A DNA stretch of 64,000 nt from assembly GCF_018403685.1 (NCBI RefSeq), contig NZ_BOVK01000015.1, forward strand, positions 62,001 to 126,000, in the 5' to 3' direction. Shown here in pieces: positions 8,211 through 16,893 of this stretch. Within the stretch, counting starts at the first letter, position 1; every line of letters begins with the position of its first letter. A model generated the notes under the pieces. The model did no database searches and had not been told where the DNA came from. It worked only from the letters and a program-made list of their open reading frames with translations. Made by a program: the position numbers and the translations under genes. The stretch comes from Xylanibacillus composti (GTDB lineage Bacteria; Bacillota; Bacilli; Paenibacillales; K13).

Positions 8211-9758
8211 ATGGAACAGAATCAAACCAAGCCACTGGAGGGAACCCTTCTATTCATATTCGGAGCGACAGGAGATTTGGCCAAGCGCAAGCTGTACCCG
8301 GCTATATACAGCTTGTATCGCGAGGGCAAGCTTTCGGACAAGTTCGCCGTCATCGGGTTGGCGAGACGTCCGAAGACGAACGACCAATTCCGTGAGGACG
8401 TGAAGCAGTCGATTGCCGAATTCTCCCGCTATCCCAATGACGAGGACAGCGATTGGCCGGCCTTTGCCGCGCATTTTGAATATATGTCGCTCAATACGAA
8501 TGATGTCGAGGGCTTTCGCGAGCTGGAGAAGACAGCGGTTGGACTGGAGGCTGAATTCGGCCTGTCGGGAAACCGCTTGTTCTATTTGGCGCTGGCTCCG
8601 GAGCTGTTCGGACAAGTTGCCCATCATCTGCGTGACGGCGGGCTGTTGGCCGGCAACGGCTGGAAGCGGGTTGTCATTGAGAAGCCGTTCGGGTATGATT
8701 TAAAGTCGGCCCTGGCCTTGAACGAAGAAATTCGCAACGTGTTCGAGGAGAAGGATATTTACCGCATCGACCATTATCTGGGCAAGGAGATGATCCAGAA
8801 TATCGAGGTCATTCGCTTCGCCAACGCCTTCTTCGAGCCCTTGTGGAATCGGCACCATATTGCCAACATCCAAATTACTTCAAGCGAGACGGTCGGCGTA
8901 GAGGATCGGGGCGGATATTACGATAATTCCGGGGCGTTGCGGGACATGGTCCAAAACCATATGCTGCAAATGATCGCCATGATGGCAATGGAGCCGCCAA
9001 GCCGCAATGTGTCCGAGGATATTCGCGACGAAAAAGCGAAAGTGCTTCGCTCGCTTCGCCTCTACGGTTCCCATGAAGAGGTAGCGCAGCATGTGATCCG
9101 CGGACAATACGGTTCGGGTGCAGTGAAAGGCAAGAACGTGCCGGCTTATCGCGACGAAGAATCGGTCAATCCGGCATCCACAACTGAGACTTTCGTTGCT
9201 GCCAAGGTGATGGTGGACAATAACAGATGGGCAGGCGTACCGTTTTATATCCGAACAGGCAAGCGGATGCCGGTGAAGTCTACGGAAATTGTGGTTGAAT
9301 TCAAGGGTGTGCCCAGCGCTACGCATAAGGCACAGCAGCATGCGCTTGAACCGAATCTGCTTGTGTTCCGGGTGAATCCTATGGAAGGCATCTACATCAA
9401 GATCAACGCGAAGAAGCCGGGAACAGACGGCGTGCTTGTACCAGTGGCAATGGATTTCTGCCAAAGCTGCCAAGTGGGCTGGAATACGCCGGAAGCGTAT
9501 GAACGCTTGCTCCATGATGCCATTCGCGGGGATTCGACTTATTTCACGAGGTGGGATGAGGTTTCCCACGCGTGGGCGTTCACAGACCGGATTGCGGAAG
9601 CCTGGAGCCATGACGAGCAGCCGCTTCATACGTATGAAGCCGGTTCCTGGGGGCCTGACGCAGCCCATGGCTTGCTCGCTCGCGACGGGTTCAAATGGTG
9701 GCCGGTGAACGGCCAGGACGAAAGCGACGTCGTCTGGGTCACCAACCGTTCGGAGTAA
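8211..9758 (+). CDS. zwf: Glucose-6-phosphate 1-dehydrogenase
   Basis: Catalyses oxidation of glucose 6-phosphate to 6-phosphogluconolactone with NADP+, the entry to the pentose phosphate pathway. The protein is 515 residues, normal for the family. The nucleotide-binding motif GATGDLAKRK lies at about 18-27 and the substrate-site motif RIDHYLGKE near residue 187, including the catalytic His region; EKPFG is also conserved. The ATG at 8211 is chosen over an adjoining TTG at 8208. It is followed 38 bases on by prfC. Confidence 0.97.
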   Translation: MEQNQTKPLEGTLLFIFGATGDLAKRKLYPAIYSLYREGKLSDKFAVIGLARRPKTNDQFREDVKQSIAEFSRYPNDEDSDWPAFAAHFEYMSLNTNDVEGFRELEKTAVGLEAEFGLSGNRLFYLALAPELFGQVAHHLRDGGLLAGNGWKRVVIEKPFGYDLKSALALNEEIRNVFEEKDIYRIDHYLGKEMIQNIEVIRFANAFFEPLWNRHHIANIQITSSETVGVEDRGGYYDNSGALRDMVQNHMLQMIAMMAMEPPSRNVSEDIRDEKAKVLRSLRLYGSHEEVAQHVIRGQYGSGAVKGKNVPAYRDEESVNPASTTETFVAAKVMVDNNRWAGVPFYIRTGKRMPVKSTEIVVEFKGVPSATHKAQQHALEPNLLVFRVNPMEGIYIKINAKKPGTDGVLVPVAMDFCQSCQVGWNTPEAYERLLHDAIRGDSTYFTRWDEVSHAWAFTDRIAEAWSHDEQPLHTYEAGSWGPDAAHGLLARDGFKWWPVNGQDESDVVWVTNRSE

Positions 9759-9796
9759 CGGCGCACATCCAGGAGAGAAGGGAAAGGAATACACGC

Positions 9797-11380
9797 ATGA
9801 CAACGAAGCTGGATCAGGAATTATCCCAAGAGGTAAGCAGGCGGCGGACGTTCGCCATTATCTCTCACCCGGATGCGGGGAAAACAACCCTCACGGAGAA
9901 GCTTCTGCTGTATGGCGGAGCAATCCGGGAGGCTGGGTCGGTCAAGAGCCGCAAGGCCGCCAAATTTGCAACATCCGACTGGATGGAAATTGAGAAACAG
10001 CGCGGCATCTCTGTTACATCGAGCGTGCTGCAGTTCGACTATAAGGGGCATCGCATCAATATTCTGGATACGCCTGGTCACCAGGATTTCAGTGAAGATA
10101 CGTATCGCACCTTAACCGCGGCGGACAGCGCGGTCATGATTATTGATTCGGCCAAAGGCGTGGAGGCGCAGACGAAAAAGCTGTTTCAAGTGTGCAGCGC
10201 CCGGGGCATTCCCATCTTCACCTTCATCAACAAGCTGGACCGGGAAGGACGTGATCCGTTCGAGCTGCTGGAGGAAATCGAGCAGGTGCTTGGCATACGC
10301 TCCCACCCTATGAATTGGCCGATAGGCATGGGTCGTTCGCTCTGCGGCATTTATGACCGGCATAAGACGCAGGTGGAATTGTTCGACGAGGACGATCATG
10401 ACAGGATCGATTTGCGGCCGGTCAGCGGTTACGATGACGAAGTGATTATGAAGATGGCGGGCGAGTCGCAATTCAAGCAGCTCGGGGAAGAGATGGAGCT
10501 GCTCGATGTTGCGGGCGACCCGTTCGATATGGAGAAGGTGGCGAAGGGAGAGCTCACACCAGTGTTCTTCGGCAGCGCCATCAATAATTTCGGGGTTCAG
10601 ACCTTCCTGGAAAACTTCCTGACGCTGGCTCCCGCTCCCACTCCGAGAAAAAGCGACAAGGGTGATGTGACGCCAACGGACAGCAATTTCTCCGGCTATG
10701 TGTTCAAGATTCAGGCGAATATGAATCCTGCACACCGTGATCGGATTGCGTTCCTGCGGATTGTTTCCGGGAAATTCGACCGCGGGATGTCGGTCCGCCA
10801 TGTGCGCGTTGGCAAGGATATCAAGCTTTCCCAGCCGCAGCAATTTCTTGCGCAGGATCGGGACATCGTGCAATCGGCCTATCCCGGCGATATTGTAGGG
10901 CTATTCGACCCCGGCATTTTTCGGATTGGCGACACGCTGTCGGGCAAGGGTGAATTTCGCTTTGACGAGCTGCCAACCTTTTCGCCGGAATTGTTCAGCA
11001 AGGTTACGGTGAAGAATGCCCTGAAGCACAAGCAGTACCAGAAGGGACTCGACCAGCTGGCTGAGGAAGGGACCATTCAGGTGTTCACCTCGGTGGGCTT
11101 CGAGGATATCATTCTCGGTGTTGTGGGCCAGCTGCAGTTCGAGGTATTCGATTATCGCATGAAGCACGAATACGGTGTGGATATTCAAATGAGCCGCATG
11201 AACTACCAATTTGCCAGATGGATTGTCGGCGAGCGGATTGACCCCGGGAAATTCCGCATTAATTCCTTGTTGGTGAAGGACAGCCACGGTCAATATGTAG
11301 CCCTGTTCGAGAATGAATATGCGATGCGCACCGCCATGGAAAAGATGCCGGAAATTCAGTTTTTCGCAACCGCTCCGTAG
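9797..11380 (+). CDS. prfC: Peptide chain release factor 3
   Basis: A 527-residue translational GTPase that recycles RF1/RF2 from the ribosome after peptide release. GTPase motifs: G1 SHPDAGKTTL (23-32), G3 DTPGHQDF, and G4 NKLD; the insertion GISVTSSVLQF marks the RF3/EF-G type. The length fits the family (E. coli RF3 has 529). The ATG at 9797 follows a GAAGGGAAAGG ribosome site. The frame is open upstream but overlaps zwf, so an earlier start is unlikely. Confidence 0.95.
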   Translation: MTTKLDQELSQEVSRRRTFAIISHPDAGKTTLTEKLLLYGGAIREAGSVKSRKAAKFATSDWMEIEKQRGISVTSSVLQFDYKGHRINILDTPGHQDFSEDTYRTLTAADSAVMIIDSAKGVEAQTKKLFQVCSARGIPIFTFINKLDREGRDPFELLEEIEQVLGIRSHPMNWPIGMGRSLCGIYDRHKTQVELFDEDDHDRIDLRPVSGYDDEVIMKMAGESQFKQLGEEMELLDVAGDPFDMEKVAKGELTPVFFGSAINNFGVQTFLENFLTLAPAPTPRKSDKGDVTPTDSNFSGYVFKIQANMNPAHRDRIAFLRIVSGKFDRGMSVRHVRVGKDIKLSQPQQFLAQDRDIVQSAYPGDIVGLFDPGIFRIGDTLSGKGEFRFDELPTFSPELFSKVTVKNALKHKQYQKGLDQLAEEGTIQVFTSVGFEDIILGVVGQLQFEVFDYRMKHEYGVDIQMSRMNYQFARWIVGERIDPGKFRINSLLVKDSHGQYVALFENEYAMRTAMEKMPEIQFFATAP

Positions 11381-11401
11381 CGGATAAAATTATGAATGGG
11401 A

Positions 11402-11438
11402 AGAGGAGGCGCCTGCTGCCAGGCGCACCTCTTTTTTT
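11402..11438 (+). terminator. Rho-independent terminator of prfC
   Basis: A GC-rich stem, AGAGG...GCGCCTG against CAGGCGC.CCTCT, is followed by eight Ts. The remaining 180 bases to the next promoter hold no gene that can be supported. Confidence 0.88.
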
Positions 11439-11617
11439 TGCGTTGGGAACGGGTTTATGGAGCCTGTTCGCGCTTGAGGGGACAGAGGCAACAGCGGTTT
11501 CGTCCCGCGGCTAGGTGAAAGACGAAAAAATCCGCTCCTTTGCCCGCAGAGGCAATCGGAAAGACGATTCAGTGCGCATGCTTAGCGTTTTGTTGCTTTT
11601 CCTGTGCCTTTCTGCCC

Positions 11618-11646
11618 TTGACAAGCTTGCGGCCGGGTGAGAGAAT
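11618..11646 (+). promoter_or_regulatory. SigmaA-type promoter of the oxidoreductase operon
   Basis: TTGACA (11618-11623), 17-bp spacer, GAGAAT (11641-11646). The -35 is perfect and the -10 matches at four of six positions. It lies about 70 bases before the first gene of the operon. Confidence 0.6.
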
Positions 11647-11718
11647 TACCTCGAAATCAGCGAGCAAACGCTTACAGATCATCCAAACATTCATTCAACA
11701 AATAAGGAGGCGTCCTTC

Positions 11719-12885
11719 ATGGCTGTTGAGAAAATTGGTGTGGGCATGATTGGCTACAAATTTATGGGGAAAGCGCACAGTCATGCCTACAAGGATTTGT
11801 CGATGTTTTTCCCGCAGGCCATTCATCCGCAAATGCTGGTAATCTGCGGGAGAGACGAAACAGGCGTCAAGCAAGCCCAAGAGCAGTTCGGCTGGCAGTC
11901 CTGTGAGACCGACTGGCGCAAGGTCATTGCGAATCCGGATGTCGGACTAATTGACATTAACGCGCCCAGCAATGTGCATAAGGAGATAGCGATTGAAGCG
12001 GCTCGCGCGGGCAAACATGTGTTCTGCGAGAAGCCGCTCGCCCTGACTTTGGCGGACGCTCGGGAGATGCTCCGCGAAGCGCAGCAGGCTGGCATCAAGC
12101 ATATGGTCGGCTTTAATTACAGGTTTGCTCCGGCGGTGCAGCTGGCACGCAAGCTGATCGCCGAAGGACGCATCGGGACGATCCGGCACTTCCGCGCCCA
12201 ATTTTTGCAAGACTGGCTGACAGATGATCAGTTTCCGTTGGTATGGCGTCTTCAGAAGGAAGTTGCCGGGTCCGGCTCGCATGGTGATTTGAATGCGCAT
12301 CTGATCGATATGGCCCACTTCCTTGTCGGCGGCATTGAAGAGGTTGTCGGCATGAGCGAAACTTTCGTCAAGGAGCGGCCGAAACCAGCGGCGATGTCCG
12401 GCTTGAGCGCGGCGGGAGCCGCCGGTGGCGAGAAGGGCGAGGTAACGGTGGATGATGCCACCTTGTTCCTGGCGCGCTTTGCCAATGGCGCACTGGGCAG
12501 CTTCGAGGCAACGCGCTTTGCCGCCGGACGCCGCTGCGCCAATACCTTTGAAATCAATGGCAGCCTCGGCAGCCTGCGATTTGACTTTGAGCGAATGAAC
12601 GAGCTGGAGGTTTACTTTACGTCGGATGAGGAGGACGTGCAGGGCTTTCGCCGTGTGCTGGCAACCGATCCGGCGCATGCTTATGCTGAAGCATGGTGGC
12701 CGCCAGGCCATACACTCGGCTATGAGCACACGCTCATTCACGAGGTCGTGGAGCTGATGGAGGCGATCTCGGAAAATCGTCAGCCGGTGCCGAATTTTGA
12801 AGACGGGGTTAAGTGCCAGCAAGTGCTGGATGCAGTTGAATTGTCCGTTGCGGAACGCCGCTGGGTGAAGGTGCAGGAATTGTAA
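11719..12885 (+). CDS. Gfo/Idh/MocA-family oxidoreductase (first)
   Basis: A 388-residue NAD(P)-dependent dehydrogenase of the glucose-fructose oxidoreductase/inositol dehydrogenase family. The N-terminal Rossmann motif reads VGMIGYKFMG with an unusual Tyr-Lys in the glycine loop, and the catalytic EKP motif is in FCEKPLA. AAGGAGG lies before the ATG. It is first of three genes with a ThuA protein and a second Gfo/Idh enzyme, an arrangement often linked to breakdown of inositols, keto-sugars or glycosides. The substrate cannot be told. Confidence 0.92.
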   Translation: MAVEKIGVGMIGYKFMGKAHSHAYKDLSMFFPQAIHPQMLVICGRDETGVKQAQEQFGWQSCETDWRKVIANPDVGLIDINAPSNVHKEIAIEAARAGKHVFCEKPLALTLADAREMLREAQQAGIKHMVGFNYRFAPAVQLARKLIAEGRIGTIRHFRAQFLQDWLTDDQFPLVWRLQKEVAGSGSHGDLNAHLIDMAHFLVGGIEEVVGMSETFVKERPKPAAMSGLSAAGAAGGEKGEVTVDDATLFLARFANGALGSFEATRFAAGRRCANTFEINGSLGSLRFDFERMNELEVYFTSDEEDVQGFRRVLATDPAHAYAEAWWPPGHTLGYEHTLIHEVVELMEAISENRQPVPNFEDGVKCQQVLDAVELSVAERRWVKVQEL

Positions 12886-12907
12886 AAGCCAACTGAGGGG
12901 GAGACAT

Positions 12908-13573
12908 ATGAAACGCGCACTGATTTTTCAAGGCGGCTGGGAAGGACATGAACCTGAACAGGTAGCGGGTATTTTGGCAGGCTTGTTGGAGGCCGATTCC
13001 TTTGCCGTTCAGGTATCAGACACACTTGAGGTGCTGGAGAAAGAGGACCTGCATGCCTACGATCTTATCGTCCCCAACTGGACGCAAGGACAAATTGCAC
13101 AATCTCAGCTGAAGCCGCTGCTGGAGGCAGTTCAAAACGGAGTGGGCTTGGCGGGCTTGCATGGCGGAATGGGCGACTCTTTCCGGATGGAGACGGAATA
13201 TCAATTTATGGTAGGCGGGCAATGGGTAGCCCATCCGGGCAATGATGGCGTAAGCTATACCGTGAACATTGCCGACCGGAGCCATCCGCTTACTCGGGAT
13301 ATGGACGATTTCACAGTGGTTTCTGAGCAGTACTACATGCATGTGGACCCGGCGGTTCAAGTGCACGCGACGACGCGCTTTCCTGTTGCCGACGGTCCGC
13401 ATTGTCCGAATGGCGAGGTAGACATGCCGGTCGTATGGACGAAGCGATATGGCAGGGGCAAGGTTTATTATTGCTCGCTCGGGCATGTGGCGGAAGTCGT
13501 GCGGATGTCCGAAGTCCAGCTATTGATGCGGCGCGGGATGAGCTGGGCTGCGCGTGGAGGAAGCAACGCATGA
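12908..13573 (+). CDS. ThuA-domain protein
   Basis: A 221-residue protein of the ThuA (trehalose-utilisation) family, which has a class I glutamine-amidotransferase-like fold without a clear enzymatic assignment. Visible motifs are the N-terminal strand ALIFQGGWEGHEP, GLAGLHGGMGDSF near residue 80, and PVVWTKRYGRGKVYYCSLGH near the end. GGGGGAGAC precedes the ATG. Its stop overlaps the next start (ATGA), showing a coupled operon with the two oxidoreductases. Confidence 0.9.
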   Translation: MKRALIFQGGWEGHEPEQVAGILAGLLEADSFAVQVSDTLEVLEKEDLHAYDLIVPNWTQGQIAQSQLKPLLEAVQNGVGLAGLHGGMGDSFRMETEYQFMVGGQWVAHPGNDGVSYTVNIADRSHPLTRDMDDFTVVSEQYYMHVDPAVQVHATTRFPVADGPHCPNGEVDMPVVWTKRYGRGKVYYCSLGHVAEVVRMSEVQLLMRRGMSWAARGGSNA

Positions 13574-14664
13574 AACGACTGAACATCGGGATCATCGGGT
13601 GCGGCAACATCAGCGCGATCTATTTGCAGAACTTGCAGGCATTTGAAGAAACAGAAGTGATAGCCGTGGCTGATCTCGATCTGGATCGGGCGAAGAAGCG
13701 GGCGGAGGAGTATGGGATTGCGCACGCATGCACGCCAGACGAGCTTCTGCAGCTTTCAGACATAGAGCTGGTTGTGAATTTAACAGTGCCCAAGGCTCAT
13801 GCCGCCGTTTGTCGTCAGGCTCTTGAATCCGGCAAGCATGTGTATGTCGAGAAGCCGTTATCCGTAACCGTGGATGAGGGCGAGAGCCTTGTGGCTCTGG
13901 CACGGAGCAAGGGACTGCTGCTCGGCTGCGCGCCGGACACCTTTCTTGGAGCGGGTATTCAAACCTGCCTTGAACTGATACGCAGTGGCAAGATTGGCCG
14001 TCCCTTGTCCGCTACGGCTTTCATGTTGAGCAAGGGGCATGAGCACTGGCACCCAGCCCCGCATTTTTATTACGAGCAGGGCGGAGGCCCGCTGTACGAT
14101 ATGGGGCCATACTATTTGACGGCGCTTGTCCAACTGATCGGTCCGATACGCCGTGTCAGCGGATCGGCAGCGATCTCGTTCGCGGAGCGGACTGTCACAA
14201 GCAAGGAGCACTATGGGGAAAAGATCAGGGTCGAAACCCCTACGCATCTTACAGGGACGATGGAATTTGTCTCCGGGGCTGTCGGCACGATGATCATGAG
14301 CTTCGATATTATGACGCCTACGCAGTATCCGTATATAGAGATATTCGGCAGCGAGGGCACATTGCGCGTGCCCGATCCGAACACATTCAGTGGACCTGTG
14401 CTGCTTCGCGGAAAGGACAACGAAGATTGGCAGGAAATTGAAGTGACGCATCAGTACGCGGACAATGCCAGAGGCATCGGGGTGCTGGACATGGCTTATG
14501 CGATTCGGAATAGCAGGCTGCATCGTGCGAATGGCAGTGTAGCGCTTCATGTGCTGGAGGCGATGGTTGGTTTCCACCAGGCCGCCGAGCAAGGGAAGCA
14601 CATCGAGCTTCTCCGCCTATGCGATGCTCCGCAACCGCTCCCCAAAGAAGGAATCGTGAACTAA
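13570..14664 (+). CDS. Gfo/Idh/MocA-family oxidoreductase (second)
   Basis: A 364-residue dehydrogenase of the same superfamily as the gene at 11719 but not closely similar. Rossmann motif IGIIGCGNISAIYL at about 6-19 and the catalytic EKPLS. The ATG at 13570 overlaps the ThuA stop by four bases. The pairing of two such enzymes suggests successive oxidation and reduction of one sugar-like compound, with ThuA acting on the keto intermediate; this is inference from context. Confidence 0.92.
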   Translation: MKRLNIGIIGCGNISAIYLQNLQAFEETEVIAVADLDLDRAKKRAEEYGIAHACTPDELLQLSDIELVVNLTVPKAHAAVCRQALESGKHVYVEKPLSVTVDEGESLVALARSKGLLLGCAPDTFLGAGIQTCLELIRSGKIGRPLSATAFMLSKGHEHWHPAPHFYYEQGGGPLYDMGPYYLTALVQLIGPIRRVSGSAAISFAERTVTSKEHYGEKIRVETPTHLTGTMEFVSGAVGTMIMSFDIMTPTQYPYIEIFGSEGTLRVPDPNTFSGPVLLRGKDNEDWQEIEVTHQYADNARGIGVLDMAYAIRNSRLHRANGSVALHVLEAMVGFHQAAEQGKHIELLRLCDAPQPLPKEGIVN

Positions 14665-14665
14665 A

Positions 14666-14797
14666 GCCGGCTCCCCTCGAGCCGGCCCCATATAGAAAAG
14701 ACCGTTTCTCCTGACAGAAGCCTCGCGGCGGCTGCACCTGCAAGGTTGCAGGCACCGCGCTGTTCGCTTCCCTATGCTGGAGGGAACGGTCTTTTCT
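14666..14797. other. Hairpin cluster after the oxidoreductase operon
   Basis: Three nested or adjacent inverted repeats: GCCGGCTC/GAGCCGGC (14666-14686); a long-range perfect 13-bp pair AGAAAAGACCGTT (14694-14706) with AACGGTCTTTTCT (14785-14797); and inside it CCTGCAA/TTGCAGG and TCCC/GGGA hairpins. The outer arms carry T-runs in both directions, so it may be a large bidirectional terminator between this operon and sspI. The inner branched structure is more than a terminator needs. Confidence 0.55.
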
Positions 14798-14808
14798 TCG
14801 CTATTGTG

Positions 14809-15015
14809 TTAAGGTGTCAGTCCGCTTCTTAAGCTCGTAATCAGCTGCTCATGCACGTTTTCATCTGTATTTTTCCATATAATCTCAAATAATACGCCCA
14901 ATCCCGGCAGCGTCCGTTCATCATTATCAATAGAGCTCTGGACCACTTCCATCAGCTCGGCATTGTCCTTGTCCTGCACGCGTTGCACGATAGCTTGCCT
15001 TAAATCCAAGTTCAT
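14809..15015 (-). CDS. sspI: Small acid-soluble spore protein SspI
   Basis: A 68-residue protein matching SspI, a minor SASP made in the forespore. The start MNLDLRQAIVQRV, the central ERTLPGLGVLFEIIW and the ending LRSGL follow B. subtilis SspI closely. It is a single gene transcribed toward the oxidoreductase operon, ending next to the hairpin cluster. In B. subtilis sspI also lies near the ysgA/phe region, which agrees with the RNA methyltransferase gene close by. Confidence 0.92.
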   Translation of the reverse strand: MNLDLRQAIVQRVQDKDNAELMEVVQSSIDNDERTLPGLGVLFEIIWKNTDENVHEQLITSLRSGLTP

Positions 15016-15120
15016 AGCTGCTAACCTCCGCTATTTTCATATTCCATACGCCACTAGCGTGTGCAAATCAAGGCCGTTTCATGCGATCAGGAGCATATGG
15101 GAATAGCGGGAAGCCCATGG

Positions 15121-15126
15121 TATAAT
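15121..15126 (+). promoter_or_regulatory. -10 box before the ktrA-like gene
   Basis: A perfect TATAAT lies 50 bases before the start codon. The matching -35 position (15098-15103, TGGGAA) is weak. Confidence 0.4.
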
Positions 15127-15175
15127 AAATAAGATGCGGCCAACAGGGCTGTTAGCGAACGGAGGTCGGTTATCC

Positions 15176-15835
15176 ATGAAGAAAAAACAATTCGCTGTCA
15201 TCGGCATGGGCCGGTTCGGGTCGAGTGTGGCGAAGACCTTATATCAGATGGGCTTTGAAGTGTTGGCGATTGATGCGACGGAGAGCAAGATCCAGGAAGT
15301 GATTGCGGTCGTCACGCATGCGGTCCAGGCAGATTCCACGGATGAAGAGGCGTTGAAGGCGCTTGGGATTCGCAATTTTGATGTCGTAGTCGTGGCCATT
15401 GGACAAGACATCCAATCCAGTATATTGACGACTTTGATCCTGAAGGATATGGGCGTGCCGACATTGGTGGTCAAGGCGCAGAACGAGCTGCACGGCAAAG
15501 TGCTGCAGAAGATCGGGGCGGATAAAGTCATCTATCCGGAGCGGGACATGGGGCAGCGGGTTGCACACAATATGATCTCGCCGAACATCCTGGATTACAT
15601 CGAGCTTTCTGACGATTATAGCATTGTGGAGATCAAGGCAGTTGGCGGGATGATCGGCAAAAACTTGCGCGAGCTGGATATTCGCGCCAAGTTCGGCTGC
15701 AACGTGATGGCGATCAAGCAGAGCGGACGCATGAACATAGCCCCGCATGCGGAAGACAGCATCCGGTCGGATGATGTGCTAGTCGTAGTCGGGAAGAATG
15801 AGGATTTGCAGCGATTTGAGGTTGCGCATTCATGA
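15176..15835 (+). CDS. Potassium channel regulatory subunit, KtrA/KtrC type
   Basis: A 219-residue cytoplasmic protein that gates a Ktr-type K+ channel. The N-terminal RCK domain has a nucleotide-binding fold starting FAVIGMGRFGSSVAKTL (5-21) and an acidic residue ending strand 2 (LAIDATE); the C-terminal half (about 135-219) is a TrkA-C domain. ATG at 15176 follows ACGGAGGTCGG. The membrane subunit (KtrB/D) is not in the window. The stop overlaps the next gene by four bases. Confidence 0.93.
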   Translation: MKKKQFAVIGMGRFGSSVAKTLYQMGFEVLAIDATESKIQEVIAVVTHAVQADSTDEEALKALGIRNFDVVVVAIGQDIQSSILTTLILKDMGVPTLVVKAQNELHGKVLQKIGADKVIYPERDMGQRVAHNMISPNILDYIELSDDYSIVEIKAVGGMIGKNLRELDIRAKFGCNVMAIKQSGRMNIAPHAEDSIRSDDVLVVVGKNEDLQRFEVAHS

Positions 15836-16632
15836 GGGCGCACGAAGAAATTGTGTCGGTGCACAATCCGCGCGTCAAGCTGTGGACGCAGCTCCTGGAG
15901 CGAAAAGGCCGGGCCAAGCATGGGTTGTTCCTGGCCGAAGGCATACACCTGGTGCAGGAGGCTATGCGCGGCGGGGCGGTATTCGATTGCGTGCTGTATT
16001 CATTGGAGCGCGGCTGGCCTCAGGAGCTGGATACAGACGGGCTGGCCGACGACGTTGCGCTTGTCGGCGTCAGCGAGGCAGTATTGGCGAAGGTAACGGA
16101 CGCCATGACCCCTCAGCCGGTGGTCGCTATACTCAACAAGCCAAGAATGGATCAGAATGAGCTGCTGCTTCATGGCCGCGCCTTGGCTGTAGCTGTAGAC
16201 GGCGTGCAGGACCCGGGCAATCTGGGCACGATTATCCGCAGCGCGGATGCCGCAGGCGCACGTGCAGTCATCCTCGGGAAAGGAACAGTGGACCCCTTCA
16301 GCCCGAAGACGGTGCGTTCCACGATGGGTTCTCTCTTCCATCTGCCGGTAGTGGAGGCGGACTTGCTGGATCTGCTGCCGAAGGCGCGGGAAGCAGGCGT
16401 GCAAGTGATCGGCACGGATATGCGGGCTGCCGAAAGCTGCTACGAATTAGACTTAAAGGCCGACACCTGGTTCGTCCTTGGCAATGAGGGCAGCGGCATG
16501 TCTGCGGCTGTAGCGGCGTTGTGCAGCGCACAAACCTATATCCCAATGGAGGGACAGGCCGAATCGCTGAATGTGGCGATGGCTGCAACCGTCTTGCTGT
16601 ATGAATCGTTGCGGCAAAGGAAGTATCAGTGA
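15832..16632 (+). CDS. TrmH/SpoU-family RNA 2'-O-methyltransferase
   Basis: A 266-residue SPOUT enzyme that methylates ribose 2'-OH in rRNA or tRNA. The N-terminal substrate-binding domain (1-100) is followed by the three SpoU motifs: DPGNLGTIIRSADAAG, LGNEGSGMS, and IPMEGQAESLNVAMAA with the knot. It corresponds to B. subtilis YsgA, which stands before pheST. Here no pheS follows; instead AT-rich accessory genes begin only a few bases after the stop. Confidence 0.93.
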   Translation: MRAHEEIVSVHNPRVKLWTQLLERKGRAKHGLFLAEGIHLVQEAMRGGAVFDCVLYSLERGWPQELDTDGLADDVALVGVSEAVLAKVTDAMTPQPVVAILNKPRMDQNELLLHGRALAVAVDGVQDPGNLGTIIRSADAAGARAVILGKGTVDPFSPKTVRSTMGSLFHLPVVEADLLDLLPKAREAGVQVIGTDMRAAESCYELDLKADTWFVLGNEGSGMSAAVAALCSAQTYIPMEGQAESLNVAMAATVLLYESLRQRKYQ

Positions 16633-16635
16633 AAA

Positions 16636-16824
16636 TTAATCTTTTTTATTGCGCGATAGCTCCTTAATACGTTGATCAATACTAATCAAGCATCCAATTA
16701 CGATGACAATCAAAATGCAATACGATTCTTCTACATTTTTCAAAAAATCCATACCTAGCAGTGAAAAAATTCCAATTAACAAATAAAAAACGATCAGTGA
16801 AATAATGATGTATACAACTAACAT
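16636..16824 (-). CDS. Small membrane protein, unknown
   Basis: A 62-residue protein with two hydrophobic segments (about 2-26 and 34-50) and a charged tail ending SRNKKD. An AGGAGG site lies 11 bases before the ATG. Base composition is much more AT-rich than the genes to its left. It has no family I recognise. It ends 3 bases from the RNA methyltransferase stop, in convergent orientation. The neighbouring secreted protein has its own terminator, so they are separate transcripts. Confidence 0.55.
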   Translation of the reverse strand: MLVVYIIISLIVFYLLIGIFSLLGMDFLKNVEESYCILIVIVIGCLISIDQRIKELSRNKKD

Positions 16825-16850
16825 AAGTATGCACTCCTCCTAAATAATAA

Positions 16851-16882
16851 GATGCAATAGACGAGAATCTGCCTATTGCATC
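16851..16882 (-). terminator. Terminator of the secreted-protein gene
   Basis: Perfect 10-bp arms GATGCAATAG (16851-16860) and CTATTGCATC (16873-16882); on the minus strand they are followed by a TTATTATTT tract. Confidence 0.75.
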
Positions 16883-16893
16883 CTAATATATTT

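Noticed and set aside
11540-11749. 69-codon plus-strand ORF before the oxidoreductase operon
   Set aside because: It overlaps the sigmaA-type promoter and the next start codon and has no ribosome site.
14740-14797. T-box-like 3' end (GCACCGCG, then a TTCCC/GGGAA stem and T-rich end)
   Set aside because: No AAGGGTGG-type sequence, no stem I elements and no synthetase or amino-acid gene downstream on that strand. Kept only as a structured element.
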